From Planctomycetota bacterium (GTDB lineage Bacteria > Planctomycetota > UBA1135 > GCA-002686595): DNA of 64,000 nt. The stretch lies in NCBI GenBank assembly GCA_023150475.1, contig JAKLKU010000003.1:310001-374000 (forward strand), in the 5' to 3' direction. A program made the translations under genes and the position numbers. The notes beneath the pieces are model-generated. The model was not told the DNA's origin. It ran no database searches and saw only the letters and a program-made list of their open reading frames with translations. Of the stretch, positions 1 through 8,741 are shown piece after piece; the first letter of the stretch is position 1, and each line of letters starts with the position of its first letter.

Positions 1-198
1 CTCCGCTTCTCGCGCCACGCACGCTGGCGCAGTCACATCGCCGCGAAAGGAGGAATCGGCGCACCCACCGAAAACTCCGCGGCGACCGCGGAACACGAAG
101 GACGTGCAGCGACGACGTTTCGACGCGTGATGCTCGAGTCGCAACTGCGCCCGCGTGTCGCACAACGCACGCGCCCAACCCCCGAAAGGTCGCATTCC

Positions 199-582
199 AT
201 GCAGTTCTTCAACTCCATTCGTCAATTGATCACGAGCGCAGCGTCCTGCGCGGTCCTGGCCATCGCTCTGGCCTCCAGTGCGAGCGCGCAGACTTCGACC
301 GGGACTTTCAACTGCCCCGATGACGGCAGCGTGGACGTCGCGTCCAACGTCGCCGGCACGAAGGACAAAGTGCTCGTCGTCACGCCGGGCAGCGGCAGCG
401 ACTCGAATTTCTCGGTCGAGGTCTACGATCCGGCCACCGGCAAAGTGCTCGACAAGGTCACCATCACCACCGACCCGTTGAACAACCCGCCGGTGACGAT
501 GCCGCCGGGCTCGAAGGCGCGTGTCGTCGATCCGAAGGACAGTGATGGTGTGAAACCGAAGGGCACGGCAACGATGTCGTGA
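199..582 (+). CDS. small exported protein of unknown function
   Basis: This 127-residue protein matches no family I recognise. It opens with a typical signal peptide: a short polar start, then the hydrophobic run CAVLAIALASSASAQ, with a likely cut after the AxAQ site near residue 31. The mature part is about 95 residues, rich in Asp, Pro and Gly, and looks like a small beta domain; phrases such as VEVYDPATGKVLDKV suggest a fold for display or binding rather than an enzyme. I chose the ATG at 199 because GAAAGG lies just before it and the signal peptide begins there; an in-frame ATG at 127 would add a non-hydrophobic arginine-rich leader. The next gene starts 65 bases downstream on the same strand, so the two may be co-transcribed. 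Its reality as a gene is well supported; its role is unknown. Confidence 0.7.
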   Translation: MQFFNSIRQLITSAASCAVLAIALASSASAQTSTGTFNCPDDGSVDVASNVAGTKDKVLVVTPGSGSDSNFSVEVYDPATGKVLDKVTITTDPLNNPPVTMPPGSKARVVDPKDSDGVKPKGTATMS

Positions 583-647
583 CGCCGAGAGGCGCGACTC
601 CGCCGGCGCTCGTCGTCGGCGGAGCAGGCGCCGTGAGCGGAACTGAG

Positions 648-2756
648 ATGAGCACTCGAATCGCCTTCTGGCTCGCGCTTCTGCTGTCGTGCGGCGCCGT
701 CGCTTTGGGTCCGTGTGTCCTGCGGAAGGCACGCGTCGCTGCCACGGCTTCGACGAGCGCGGATCTGGCCGTGTCCGGCTCGCCACAAGAGCTCGACAGC
801 GCGCCGAGCGAACGTATTCGCGCTCCGGACCACACGTCGACCCCGCCGCACGAGCCGCGACTCGCGAGCGAGGACGAAGCAACACGTGCTTCGTTGCGAG
901 TGCTCGACGCGTACGACGGGAGCGCGCTCGCAGGCAGCGCGTGGACGTTCTCCGACGGCGAGCGCGAACTCGATTGCACCGCCGACGAAAGCGGCGTCGT
1001 CGTGCTGCCCGCGGGATCATGGCGCGTCTCGGACTGGCAGCGGACGTTCGCAGCGTTGAGCAGCGAGCACTTCGAGCTCGCGGCCGGAGGAACCGCGACG
1101 CTCTGGGCGGCGCGCGGCTGCACGCTCTCGGTGCGTGTGCTCGACGAAATGAGGCGCCCCGTCGAAGCAGCGAACGTCGAGTGGTGGCCGGACCCCGGGC
1201 GCGTCGACGTCACGTGCAGCTTCCGCGAACCCGGCGCGTCGCGTCGCCGCACGACCGACGCCGAGGGCCGCGCAGAGTTCCAGCACGTTCCGGCTCCGTG
1301 GGCTGGCCGAGTGCTCGTGTCCTGCCGCGGCTATCGACCGTCGCAACAGACGCTGCTCCACGGCGGCGGCGACGTGGCAACGGAAGTCGAAGTGTTGCTC
1401 CAGTCCGCGAGCTCGGAACGGCGTTGGAGCCTGCGCTGCGTCGACGAACAGGGCACGGCGTTGAGCGAAGTCTCGGTCACGGCCGAGCTCGTGCGCACCG
1501 ACTGGCCCGATGCCGCGCCGATCTTCCTCGGACGAAGCGCGGTCGATGGCTCGCTCGAGCTCGACGATTGGGTCGTCGACGCACACGCGTTCGAGTTCGA
1601 CGGCGGTGTCTACCCATGTCGTTGGACGCTCGCAACAGGTGCGCTCCGTGACGGCGCCTGCACCGACGTGGAGCTGCCGCGTGCGCTCCGCGGGCGTCTG
1701 AGCGTCGCACGCGGTCCGCAAGTCGACGTGCTGACCTGCGCCGTCGTCGCGCGCGATGAACCGGCCGGCTCGCCGCGCGCCGTCCCCCGCACGACCTCGT
1801 TCACGCTCTCGCGCGACCCGAGCGGACACTTCGCCGCGGAACTGCCCGCGTCGCGCGAGGTCGAGCTGACGTGTCGCGACGAGGCCATGCACTGCGCCAA
1901 CGCGACGCTCGTCGTCGAACGGGCGGGCTGGGAGCACGGGCTCGTCTTCGACACGTCGTCGCTCGAACCGCTGCTGCTCGTGCCCCACGGCGGCCGCATC
2001 GCTTCGGTGACGATCTTCAGCGAGTCGCTCGCCGAACCGGTCGTCCTCACCGAATTCGAGCGCAACGGCGACAGCGTCCGTCTCGCGCTGCCACCTCTCG
2101 TCTACGCGCTGCAGGTGCGCTCGACGGCAGGCGAGTGCGTGACCCTCGACCGCCAGCCTGGAACGAACGAGGCTTCCGTCGAAGTCTATTTCCAAACCAG
2201 CGGACGAGTCGAGCTCGCGCTCGTCGATGCGGCCGGAAAGCCGGTCGGCGACGTCCGCGTGCTGCTGCGTCGACGCCACGCGCCGCAACGCGTCGCATCC
2301 GTGGGTGGCGCTTGGAAACAATCGACGGCGAGCGCTCTGCGCGCCGTCCCCGATGCCCAGGGACGCGTCGGCGTCGCGCTGCCGCGAGGCGACTGGGAAG
2401 TGCGCATCGAGTCGTTGCCGTGGCGTGAGAGCCTCGCAACGAGCCTCTTGGCGCTCTCTCCGGAGTCGATTCGCGTCGACGAGCACACCGGAACGTCGGT
2501 GATCTCCGTGCACGTCCCACGACCGCGTGCGCTCGGTCTCCGACTGCGCGCGGCGATCGGATCGACTGCGCCGTGGCGCTGGACCGTGCGCAACCTCGCG
2601 ACCGGCGACTGGAGCGTCTTCCAAGGTGAGCGCGCGAACTTCTGGGCGAGCGACGCCGAGGCCGAACTCGAACTCGCCGACGAAGCCGGCACGATCCTCG
2701 GCCGAGCGCACGTACCGGCGGGCAGCGCGCCTTGGAACGGCGAAGTCGTGCTGTGA
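648..2756 (+). CDS. exported/membrane-anchored protein with transthyretin-like (carboxypeptidase regulatory-like) repeats
   Basis: The 702-residue product starts with a hydrophobic N-terminus (IAFWLALLLSCGAVAL) that is a signal peptide or signal anchor. The rest is beta-rich and contains repeated segments of the kind found in carboxypeptidase regulatory-like folds: for example LDAYDGSALAGSAWTFSDG at about residues 78-96, LDEMRRPVEAANVEWW at about 160-176 and VDAAGKPVGDVRVLLRR at about 527-543. I see no catalytic motif. An in-frame GTG at 579, overlapping the previous stop codon, would give a longer leader, but the ATG at 648 begins directly at the hydrophobic segment and is preferred. The architecture resembles the tail of the sigma-factor fusion at 12,936-15,887, although that protein has a cytoplasmic head. 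A cell-surface structural or sensory role is an inference. Confidence 0.7.
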   Translation: MSTRIAFWLALLLSCGAVALGPCVLRKARVAATASTSADLAVSGSPQELDSAPSERIRAPDHTSTPPHEPRLASEDEATRASLRVLDAYDGSALAGSAWTFSDGERELDCTADESGVVVLPAGSWRVSDWQRTFAALSSEHFELAAGGTATLWAARGCTLSVRVLDEMRRPVEAANVEWWPDPGRVDVTCSFREPGASRRRTTDAEGRAEFQHVPAPWAGRVLVSCRGYRPSQQTLLHGGGDVATEVEVLLQSASSERRWSLRCVDEQGTALSEVSVTAELVRTDWPDAAPIFLGRSAVDGSLELDDWVVDAHAFEFDGGVYPCRWTLATGALRDGACTDVELPRALRGRLSVARGPQVDVLTCAVVARDEPAGSPRAVPRTTSFTLSRDPSGHFAAELPASREVELTCRDEAMHCANATLVVERAGWEHGLVFDTSSLEPLLLVPHGGRIASVTIFSESLAEPVVLTEFERNGDSVRLALPPLVYALQVRSTAGECVTLDRQPGTNEASVEVYFQTSGRVELALVDAAGKPVGDVRVLLRRRHAPQRVASVGGAWKQSTASALRAVPDAQGRVGVALPRGDWEVRIESLPWRESLATSLLALSPESIRVDEHTGTSVISVHVPRPRALGLRLRAAIGSTAPWRWTVRNLATGDWSVFQGERANFWASDAEAELELADEAGTILGRAHVPAGSAPWNGEVVL

Positions 2757-2836
2757 CGCGCCCAGGGAACGCGAGATTCGAACGGCGCCTCTGGGCGCAA
2801 CGCCCGTCGTGGACGCCAAGCTTCGCTCAGCGTTCG

Positions 2837-2865
2837 CGCGTGCCTCGGCCCAGGCGAGGCACGCG
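2837..2865. terminator. hairpin between convergent genes
   Basis: A perfect 11-bp stem (CGCGTGCCTCG pairing with CGAGGCACGCG) closes a 7-base loop. It lies between the convergent genes ending at 2756 and 2940, so it could stop transcription from both sides. There is no T-run on either strand. Confidence 0.6.
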
Positions 2866-2939
2866 GACCCGCCGAGCGGTCGGCGTTTGCCGCTCTCGGA
2901 TCGGGCCGACGTCGGCCGCGGCGTGCGCGGCTCTTCCTG

Positions 2940-4565
2940 TCAGGGGCAGAACACCGCGCGCAGGCCGTCGCTCAAGTCGAACCCGGCGCCGGCTCCGGGA
3001 TCGCGATACCAACATTGGAAGTGCCAAGTCGATCCCGGCGTGATGGCGCCGGGGCCGCTGCCCGCCGGCGCGACCGTGAAGTCGACCGTGCGCGCGAGGT
3101 GACCGTTCGCATCCGCCGCTGCGGCCGGCGTCAGCCGGAAGATCCCGGTGCCCGCCGGGCTCACGCACAACCAACCGTTGCCGAACGGCGTCTGCAGCGG
3201 GTTCGCGGAGTAGAAGAAGATGCCTTGTTTGTTCGGCGGCAGGTTGTCGGCGTGCAACGTGAACGTGCCGGCGTCGATCGCGAGCGAGCCCGAGTAGCTG
3301 AGCTTCGCCGGCAAGCCGGTCGAGTTCGGTTCGCTGACGCAGTACGGCGTCGCTTCGCCCCCGAGTTCGAAGACGTAGTCCGCGCCCGACTGGGTGCCGA
3401 ACGTCGCGTCGCGGTACGCGCTGACGGCGACGGTGCCGCCGTCGAGCGCGACCCAGTGGCCGAACTGATGGTCCGGGATGGGGTCGGGCGCCGTGAGTCG
3501 CTGGGTTTGGCGCCAACCGCCAACGTCCGCCGTGAAGACGTAGCCGGCGCCCGACTGGTGGCCGAGGTCGTCGACCCACCCGGCACCGATCACTGCGACG
3601 TCACCTTGCAGCGCGACGCTCGTGCCGAAGAGGTCGCCTTGTTGGGCGTCGCTCGCCACCAGCTTCGTCGTCTGCTGCCAGGCCGCGCCGACGCGCTCGA
3701 AGACGTACACCGCGCCGGATTGCACGCCGTTCTCGTCGTTGCCGGTCGCGCCGCAGAGGATGCGGTCGCCGGAGATCGCGACGGAAACCCCGAAGACGTC
3801 GTACGAGCCGGCGTCCTGCGCGACGAGTTGCGCGGTCTGATTCCACGTGGTTCCGTCGAACTCGAAGACGTACGCCGCGCCCACTGAATTCGGCACGCCC
3901 CACGCGGGGCAACCGATGACGAGGCGGTCGTCGTCGATCGACGCGGAGAATCCGAACCTGCGCGCGACCGCCGGATCGCTCGGCACGAGCACCTGCTTCT
4001 CCACCCACGCGTTGCCTTCGAAACGGAACACGAATGCACGTCCGACGTCGGTGATGCCGCTGAGGTCCGCCGCCCCGACGACCAACCAATCACGATCGGC
4101 GGCCACGGCGTGCCCCGCGTACTGGAACGAACCCGCCGTGCTGCCGATCAGCTTCTGGATGGGAACGAAGCCGCCGAGCGTCCGCTCGAACGCATGCACC
4201 GCTCCCGCGAGGGTGGCCGCCTCGTTGTCGGCGTACGCGCCGACCAGGAGGTGATCCCCGGCGACGGCGACGCCGTACCCGAACTGCGAGAGCGAAGTGT
4301 TCGTGTTCGCGTGGATCGTCTCGACGAGCGTCCACGTTCCGGCGACCTTGCGATGGAGCAACACGGCACCCTGTTGGCTGCCGAACGGACCGTCGTGGTT
4401 CGGCGCGCCGACGAAGAGCTCGTCGCCGACGAGCGCGAAACGATCGCCGAAATGCTCGGCGAACCCGCCGATCGGGTCGACGACCTTCTGGACGTCGCAC
4501 TGGGCGAACGCGGGTACGGACGAAGCAGCGATGCAACCGACGGCGAACAACGTGCGCGAGAGCAT
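2940..4565 (-). CDS. secreted FG-GAP seven-bladed beta-propeller protein with shared C-terminal module
   Basis: The 541-residue protein has a clear signal peptide (MLSRTLFAVGCIAASSVPAFAQ) followed by seven repeats of the form FGxSVAxxGDxLxVGA, each with a GAVYVFER-like strand, which is the integrin-alpha or FG-GAP propeller layout. The last 110 residues form a separate module: NKQGIFFYS, then PFGNGWLCV, and a terminal WYRDP...LSDGL. Versions of this module end three other proteins in the window (42,493, 56,643 and 58,824). The start at 4565 has GGAGGT six bases upstream; 25 extra in-frame codons upstream carry no signal sequence. The family normally mediates surface interactions or is of unknown role; no enzyme residues are visible. 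The gene is monocistronic by spacing. Confidence 0.85.
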   Translation of the reverse strand: MLSRTLFAVGCIAASSVPAFAQCDVQKVVDPIGGFAEHFGDRFALVGDELFVGAPNHDGPFGSQQGAVLLHRKVAGTWTLVETIHANTNTSLSQFGYGVAVAGDHLLVGAYADNEAATLAGAVHAFERTLGGFVPIQKLIGSTAGSFQYAGHAVAADRDWLVVGAADLSGITDVGRAFVFRFEGNAWVEKQVLVPSDPAVARRFGFSASIDDDRLVIGCPAWGVPNSVGAAYVFEFDGTTWNQTAQLVAQDAGSYDVFGVSVAISGDRILCGATGNDENGVQSGAVYVFERVGAAWQQTTKLVASDAQQGDLFGTSVALQGDVAVIGAGWVDDLGHQSGAGYVFTADVGGWRQTQRLTAPDPIPDHQFGHWVALDGGTVAVSAYRDATFGTQSGADYVFELGGEATPYCVSEPNSTGLPAKLSYSGSLAIDAGTFTLHADNLPPNKQGIFFYSANPLQTPFGNGWLCVSPAGTGIFRLTPAAAADANGHLARTVDFTVAPAGSGPGAITPGSTWHFQCWYRDPGAGAGFDLSDGLRAVFCP

Positions 4566-4687
4566 GGGCACCTCCGAACGAGACGGAATGGGAGCGGACG
4601 ACGCCCCCTCCCACGCTGCGGACGGACGCGCGGGTTCCACGAATGCGCGGATTCTCGCGCGCCAGATCGATTTTCGAACCGAGGGCC

Positions 4688-4703
4688 GCCCGGCGCGCCG
4701 GGC
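4688..4703. terminator. 16-base GC palindrome downstream of the vWA lipoprotein gene
   Basis: GCCCGGCGCGCCGGGC is a perfect palindrome 43 bases beyond the stop of the minus-strand gene ending at 4746. It can fold to a 6-bp stem with a 4-base loop and could terminate that transcript. There is no T-run, and high GC makes chance palindromes common. Confidence 0.35.
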
Positions 4704-4745
4704 GCAGCCGGTCCGCCGGGCCCCGTGTCGCGCCCGCGGCGGCGA

Positions 4746-7121
4746 TCAGTGGTCGCCGTAGGGCGCGAAGACGCGGGACTTCTCGGAGTCGACCCACACG
4801 AGCGCGTGGGTCTCGGCGCCGGCGCTCGCTTGGCCGGCGAACCAGATCTTGCCCGAGCCGTGGATCAGCACGCGGCTCGCGCTCTCCGCGCCGTTGTCGC
4901 CGACCGCGCCGTCCTTGATCAGGAAGCCGGTGACGTTGTAGTCGGCGTGCAGGAGCCCGTTCTCCTCGAAGCGCAACACGCATGCGTCGAGGTCGAGGAA
5001 GCCATTCTGCCGCGAACCGACCGCGAGGATCGAGTCGTCGGGGCGCAACGCGAGGCTCGTGAGTTCGCCGGTCAGTCCGAACGCGTGGACGCCCTGGTTG
5101 TCGAGCAGCGAAAGCGGCAGCGTGACGAGTCCTGTCGCGAAGAACGGTTGCGACGAGCTCCCCGCGAAGCTCGTGTCCGGCGTGCCGTTCGCCGTCAGGC
5201 GCCACACGCACGGTTTGGTCACCAGCGACGCGCTCGCGGTGCGGTACGAGCCCGCGACGACGATGCGTCCGGCGGAGTCGATCGCGAGCGCGTTGCCTTG
5301 GCCGAGCACGTTCGACTGGAACGTGCCGAGGTTCGACGCGACGCCGCCCGAGCCGAAGCTCGCATCGAGCACGCCGCTCGCCGTGAAGCGCACGACCTTG
5401 AGGTCGGTCGAGCTCGCGCCGGCCGCGAGCAAAGCACCGACGACGACGATGCGATCGTTGGCGTCGAACGCGAGCGCGAGGCCCGTGTCCGCGGGTTTCG
5501 ACGGGTTGACGGCGTGCACGACGAAGCCGGCGCCGCCCGCGAAGCTCGGATCGAGCGCGAGACCCGGCGTGAACGCCCACACCGCGGTCTGTTGCGTGAA
5601 GATCGGCGGCGCGACGAAGAAGTTCGCCGTGCCTGCGCCGCGCAGGCGTCCGAGCGAGTCGTAGCCGAGGTCCCAGACGACGTCGGAGCCGACGCCGACG
5701 TTCGCGAAGCTCGCGGTCTGCAGCACGGCACCGGTGTCGTCGAAGCTCCAGAGCAACACGCCCGTCGACGCGAACGGCACGCCGATCGTTCCGGCGACGA
5801 CGATCTCGCCGTTCGGACCGAGCGCGATCGCCGTCGCTTCGACCGCCGCGCTCGCGCCGAAGCTCGCGAGGCGCACTTCGCCGCCGTTGCCGAAGCTCGC
5901 ATCGCGCGAGCCGTCGGCGAGGAGGCGCACGACGAACGCATCGGAGTCGACGAGCCCGGTCTGGACCGCGCCGGCGAGGTACACGCGCTGCTGCGCGTCT
6001 TCCGCGACGTCACGGACGAGCCACTCTTCGCTGCCGGCGCCGCCGTTCGTCGGTTCACGATCGAACACGGCGTCGACGAAGCCCCCGCCCGGTCCGAAGA
6101 ACTGCGAGCTGAACGGATAGCTGCGCTCCGCGCTCGTCCCGCCCTGCGTCGCGCGGACGGTCAGCGTGTGTTGCGCCGTCGAGTTCGCGAGCGGCGAGAC
6201 GTAGCTGACGAGGTAGAAGCTGTTGGCGAGGTCGCGGATCGACTGCCCGACCTCCTGGAACTTCGGCACGAGCTCGTCGAAGTCCGCCGCGAACACCGAA
6301 CCGTCCTTGCCGATCGACGAGAGCGCCTGTTTGTCGATCTCGGTGCCGAGGCCGATCGTGAACGCCTGATACCGGGGCTCGCCGCCGGAGAGCGCCGCGA
6401 GCTGGTTGAGCACGCTCTGCAGCGTCGCGGTGCCCGCCGTGTCGCGGCCGTCGGTGAACGTGACGAGCGACAGCGCGCGGTAGTCGACCCCTGCGGCTTG
6501 CGCCGAGAAGTCGGCCTGGTCGAGCGACGCGAGCGCCGAGAGCGCCGCACCGTAGAGGTTCGTCGACGCGGAGAGCGGCGGTTCGTCGTGCAAGTGCGCG
6601 AGCGCGTCGAGCAGCTCGGTCTTGTCGTTGGTGTAGTCGACGAGCGAGTGGAGCTGCGTCGAACCGTCGAACCAGGAAACCGCGACGAACGACTCCGGCG
6701 AGGTCGTGACGAGGTTGACGTACTCGATCGCGGCGTCGAGCTCGGCCTGTTTGCCTTTCTGCGTGGCGAGGATCGAGCCCGAACGGTCGAGCAGGAGGTG
6801 CGAGAACGAGCGGAAGACCTCGGGCTTCGGCAGCAGACGTTGTTGGCTCTCGAGCACCGAGACCGGCGTGCCATCCTCGAGCAACGTGAAGTCGCTCGCG
6901 ACGAGGTTCGCCATCGGCGCGCCGTCCTCCGCGAGCACGCGCAGGAGGACCGACACGACGCCCGGCAAGTCGACGCGCGGCACGGTGTCGACCGCGAGGA
7001 TCTCACCGACTTGGGAACTCGGCGGATCGATCACGTCGGGCCCACGCCCGCCGCCGCCGCAACCCGCGACGACCGCGAGACCGATTCCAAGCCCACACTG
7101 CCACACCCGACCCATCGACAT
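4746..7121 (-). CDS. lipoprotein with von Willebrand factor A domain and delta-60-type repeats
   Basis: The 791-residue product has a lipoprotein signal: a hydrophobic segment ending VVAGC, so Cys is predicted to be lipidated and the protein anchored at a membrane. Residues from about 90 to 340 form a vWA domain with a MIDAS-like set: DRSGS in LLLDRSGSI, a Thr in ASTNLYGA, and Asp in TFTDGRD. The second half has repeats of about 60 residues in the style DASFGNGGEV...NGEIVVAGT, matching the delta-60 repeat family that folds as a propeller. Two ATGs at 7121 and 7115 share a GGAGGCGGAG leader; I used the first. The vWA part probably binds a protein ligand through a metal ion. The gene diverges from the gene at 7313, about 190 bases away. 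Confidence 0.82.
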   Translation of the reverse strand: MSMGRVWQCGLGIGLAVVAGCGGGGRGPDVIDPPSSQVGEILAVDTVPRVDLPGVVSVLLRVLAEDGAPMANLVASDFTLLEDGTPVSVLESQQRLLPKPEVFRSFSHLLLDRSGSILATQKGKQAELDAAIEYVNLVTTSPESFVAVSWFDGSTQLHSLVDYTNDKTELLDALAHLHDEPPLSASTNLYGAALSALASLDQADFSAQAAGVDYRALSLVTFTDGRDTAGTATLQSVLNQLAALSGGEPRYQAFTIGLGTEIDKQALSSIGKDGSVFAADFDELVPKFQEVGQSIRDLANSFYLVSYVSPLANSTAQHTLTVRATQGGTSAERSYPFSSQFFGPGGGFVDAVFDREPTNGGAGSEEWLVRDVAEDAQQRVYLAGAVQTGLVDSDAFVVRLLADGSRDASFGNGGEVRLASFGASAAVEATAIALGPNGEIVVAGTIGVPFASTGVLLWSFDDTGAVLQTASFANVGVGSDVVWDLGYDSLGRLRGAGTANFFVAPPIFTQQTAVWAFTPGLALDPSFAGGAGFVVHAVNPSKPADTGLALAFDANDRIVVVGALLAAGASSTDLKVVRFTASGVLDASFGSGGVASNLGTFQSNVLGQGNALAIDSAGRIVVAGSYRTASASLVTKPCVWRLTANGTPDTSFAGSSSQPFFATGLVTLPLSLLDNQGVHAFGLTGELTSLALRPDDSILAVGSRQNGFLDLDACVLRFEENGLLHADYNVTGFLIKDGAVGDNGAESASRVLIHGSGKIWFAGQASAGAETHALVWVDSEKSRVFAPYGDH

Positions 7122-7312
7122 CTCCGCCTCCGCGCTCGCGAAGCGCTGCCAGCGCGCTTCCGCTCGAGCGCACGGATCGTCGAAAGCGCCGGTGCAGAAG
7201 TCAATGCGACGTCGATGCACCGTGAGGCGCGACGCCGAGATCCACGCGGAGTTCCGGGTCGCGGCGCGAGGGTGACGTGCGCTTCGTCGGTAGCCGCCCC
7301 TACACTCTTGTC

Positions 7313-8680
7313 ATGGACGCTCGCGAGTTCCGATCCGTCCGCTTCGCGCGACGCTTCGCGCAGTCGCTCCTGACGTTCGCCGTCGCCACGCTCGCGAGCT
7401 TCGAGCCTGCGTCCGCCGCGCACGCCACGGTTCAGGCGCCGCAAGGCAACGACGCGCTGCGCCGCATCGCGCCTGGACTCGGGCCGCAGTCCGTCGAGCT
7501 CTCGCGGATGGCCGTCGAGCGCCGCGCCGACCGCTCGCTCGTGCTCGACGCGAAGGACGCGCCGCAGAAGCTCGACGTCACCCGCTTCGAGGCGCTCGAC
7601 TCGTCGGGACGCACTCTGGCGTTGACGCAGACGGCGGACGGCCGTTTCTCCGTCGCCGACGCCGCCGATCAATGGGTCTTCGTGCGACCCAAAGTGCCCA
7701 CCGAGCTCCGCGTCGTCAAAGGCCGACAGTGGCTGCCGGGCTTCGGGCTCTCGCCCGCCTCGGGCGGCCGCGAGCCGGCGGTCGTCGCGAGCTACGTCGA
7801 GTTCGCGACCGCCCCGATCGCGTGGGACGTCGAGCGCGATTCGTATCGGTTGCTCGCGCAGATCGGCGTCGCGCAAGCCGACGACCCGACTCGGACCGGC
7901 GCTCTCGATCCGCGCGCGGAGATCCGCGTCGCGTACGAAGGCATCGCCGGCGCCGAACCTCAGGCGCTCGCGATCACCGAGCTCGGCATCGCCGGCGAAC
8001 GATCGATCGAACTCGTGTTCCGCACGGTGAGTTCCGCGACGCCACGTCTCGTGCTGCGTTCGAGCCTCTCCGGCGAACAGCCGTTCGCGCTCGACGTCGC
8101 GTCGCGGATCGCGCTGGACGTCGCTGCCGACGCCGTGCTCGGGTTCGGTCTCGAACGTGTCCGTGTCACCGCCCAAGCCGTCGCGCCGAACGGCGCGCTC
8201 GTCGCGCTCGCGTCCCCCACCGACTTGCTCGTCCGCGGTGAACGGCTGTTGATCGAGGACGCGGACGCTCTGCAGCTCCCGGCCGCCGGCGGCACGGTCG
8301 CGTTCGCCGCGCGTTCGAAGTGGCTCGGCGTCGGACGAGTCGTCGCGTCGGCGCGCACGGCGAGCGGCGAACTCCACGGCAGCGCGAGCGTCGAACAGCG
8401 TGCACCGTGGCTCCAGCTCTGCGCGGCGCTCGCGGGAGGAGCGCTCGGTGGCTTCGCGCGCCGCTTCGTCAAAGGTGCGCGCAAGGAGCGCAATCCGCGG
8501 CACGTGCTCGAAGGTCTGATCGTCGGCGCGGTGGCGTTCGTCGCTGGCGTGCTCGGTGTCGGCTACCTCGACTTGCCGTCGGCGTTGGTCGCGACGCTCG
8601 CGGGCGCGTTCCTCACCGGGACCTTGACCGGGTTCGTCGGCGTGCTCGTGCTCGAACGGCTCGTCGAGCGCAAGGCGTGA
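7313..8680 (+). CDS. exported protein with Gly-rich C-terminal membrane segments, unknown function
   Basis: I do not recognise this 455-residue protein. It has an N-terminal signal peptide (FAVATLASFEPASAAHA) and a long beta-rich exported part (about residues 40-360) with no recognised domain. The C-terminus has three hydrophobic, Gly/Ala-rich stretches (CAALAGGALGGFARRF, LIVGAVAFVAGVLGVGYL and LVATLAGAFLTGTLTGFVG) separated by a basic loop (KGARKERNPRH), so the protein is probably anchored by its C-terminal third. The ATG at 7313 was chosen because it starts the signal peptide; a GTG at 7277 is possible. The gene lies 61 bases before the next gene on the same strand, so an operon with the propeller protein is plausible. 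The role is unknown. Confidence 0.65.
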   Translation: MDAREFRSVRFARRFAQSLLTFAVATLASFEPASAAHATVQAPQGNDALRRIAPGLGPQSVELSRMAVERRADRSLVLDAKDAPQKLDVTRFEALDSSGRTLALTQTADGRFSVADAADQWVFVRPKVPTELRVVKGRQWLPGFGLSPASGGREPAVVASYVEFATAPIAWDVERDSYRLLAQIGVAQADDPTRTGALDPRAEIRVAYEGIAGAEPQALAITELGIAGERSIELVFRTVSSATPRLVLRSSLSGEQPFALDVASRIALDVAADAVLGFGLERVRVTAQAVAPNGALVALASPTDLLVRGERLLIEDADALQLPAAGGTVAFAARSKWLGVGRVVASARTASGELHGSASVEQRAPWLQLCAALAGGALGGFARRFVKGARKERNPRHVLEGLIVGAVAFVAGVLGVGYLDLPSALVATLAGAFLTGTLTGFVGVLVLERLVERKA

Positions 8681-8741
8681 GTTCCTGCACCGTGGCGCGG
8701 TCATCTTCGCCCGCCTAAGATCGCGCCGGGAGGAGTCGAGC

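Noticed and set aside
4684..4725. A plus-strand reading of GC-rich repeats that would encode a Gly-Pro-Pro collagen-like peptide.
   Set aside because: It lies in the spacer between two minus-strand genes with no start or ribosome binding site; the pattern follows from repeated CCGGGC-type DNA.
4110..7373. A plus-strand open frame of over 1,000 codons opposite the vWA lipoprotein gene and part of the FG-GAP gene.
   Set aside because: Composition is dominated by Arg, Glu, Val and Ala in charged runs with no domain, and the opposite strand has a signal peptide and clear repeat domains.
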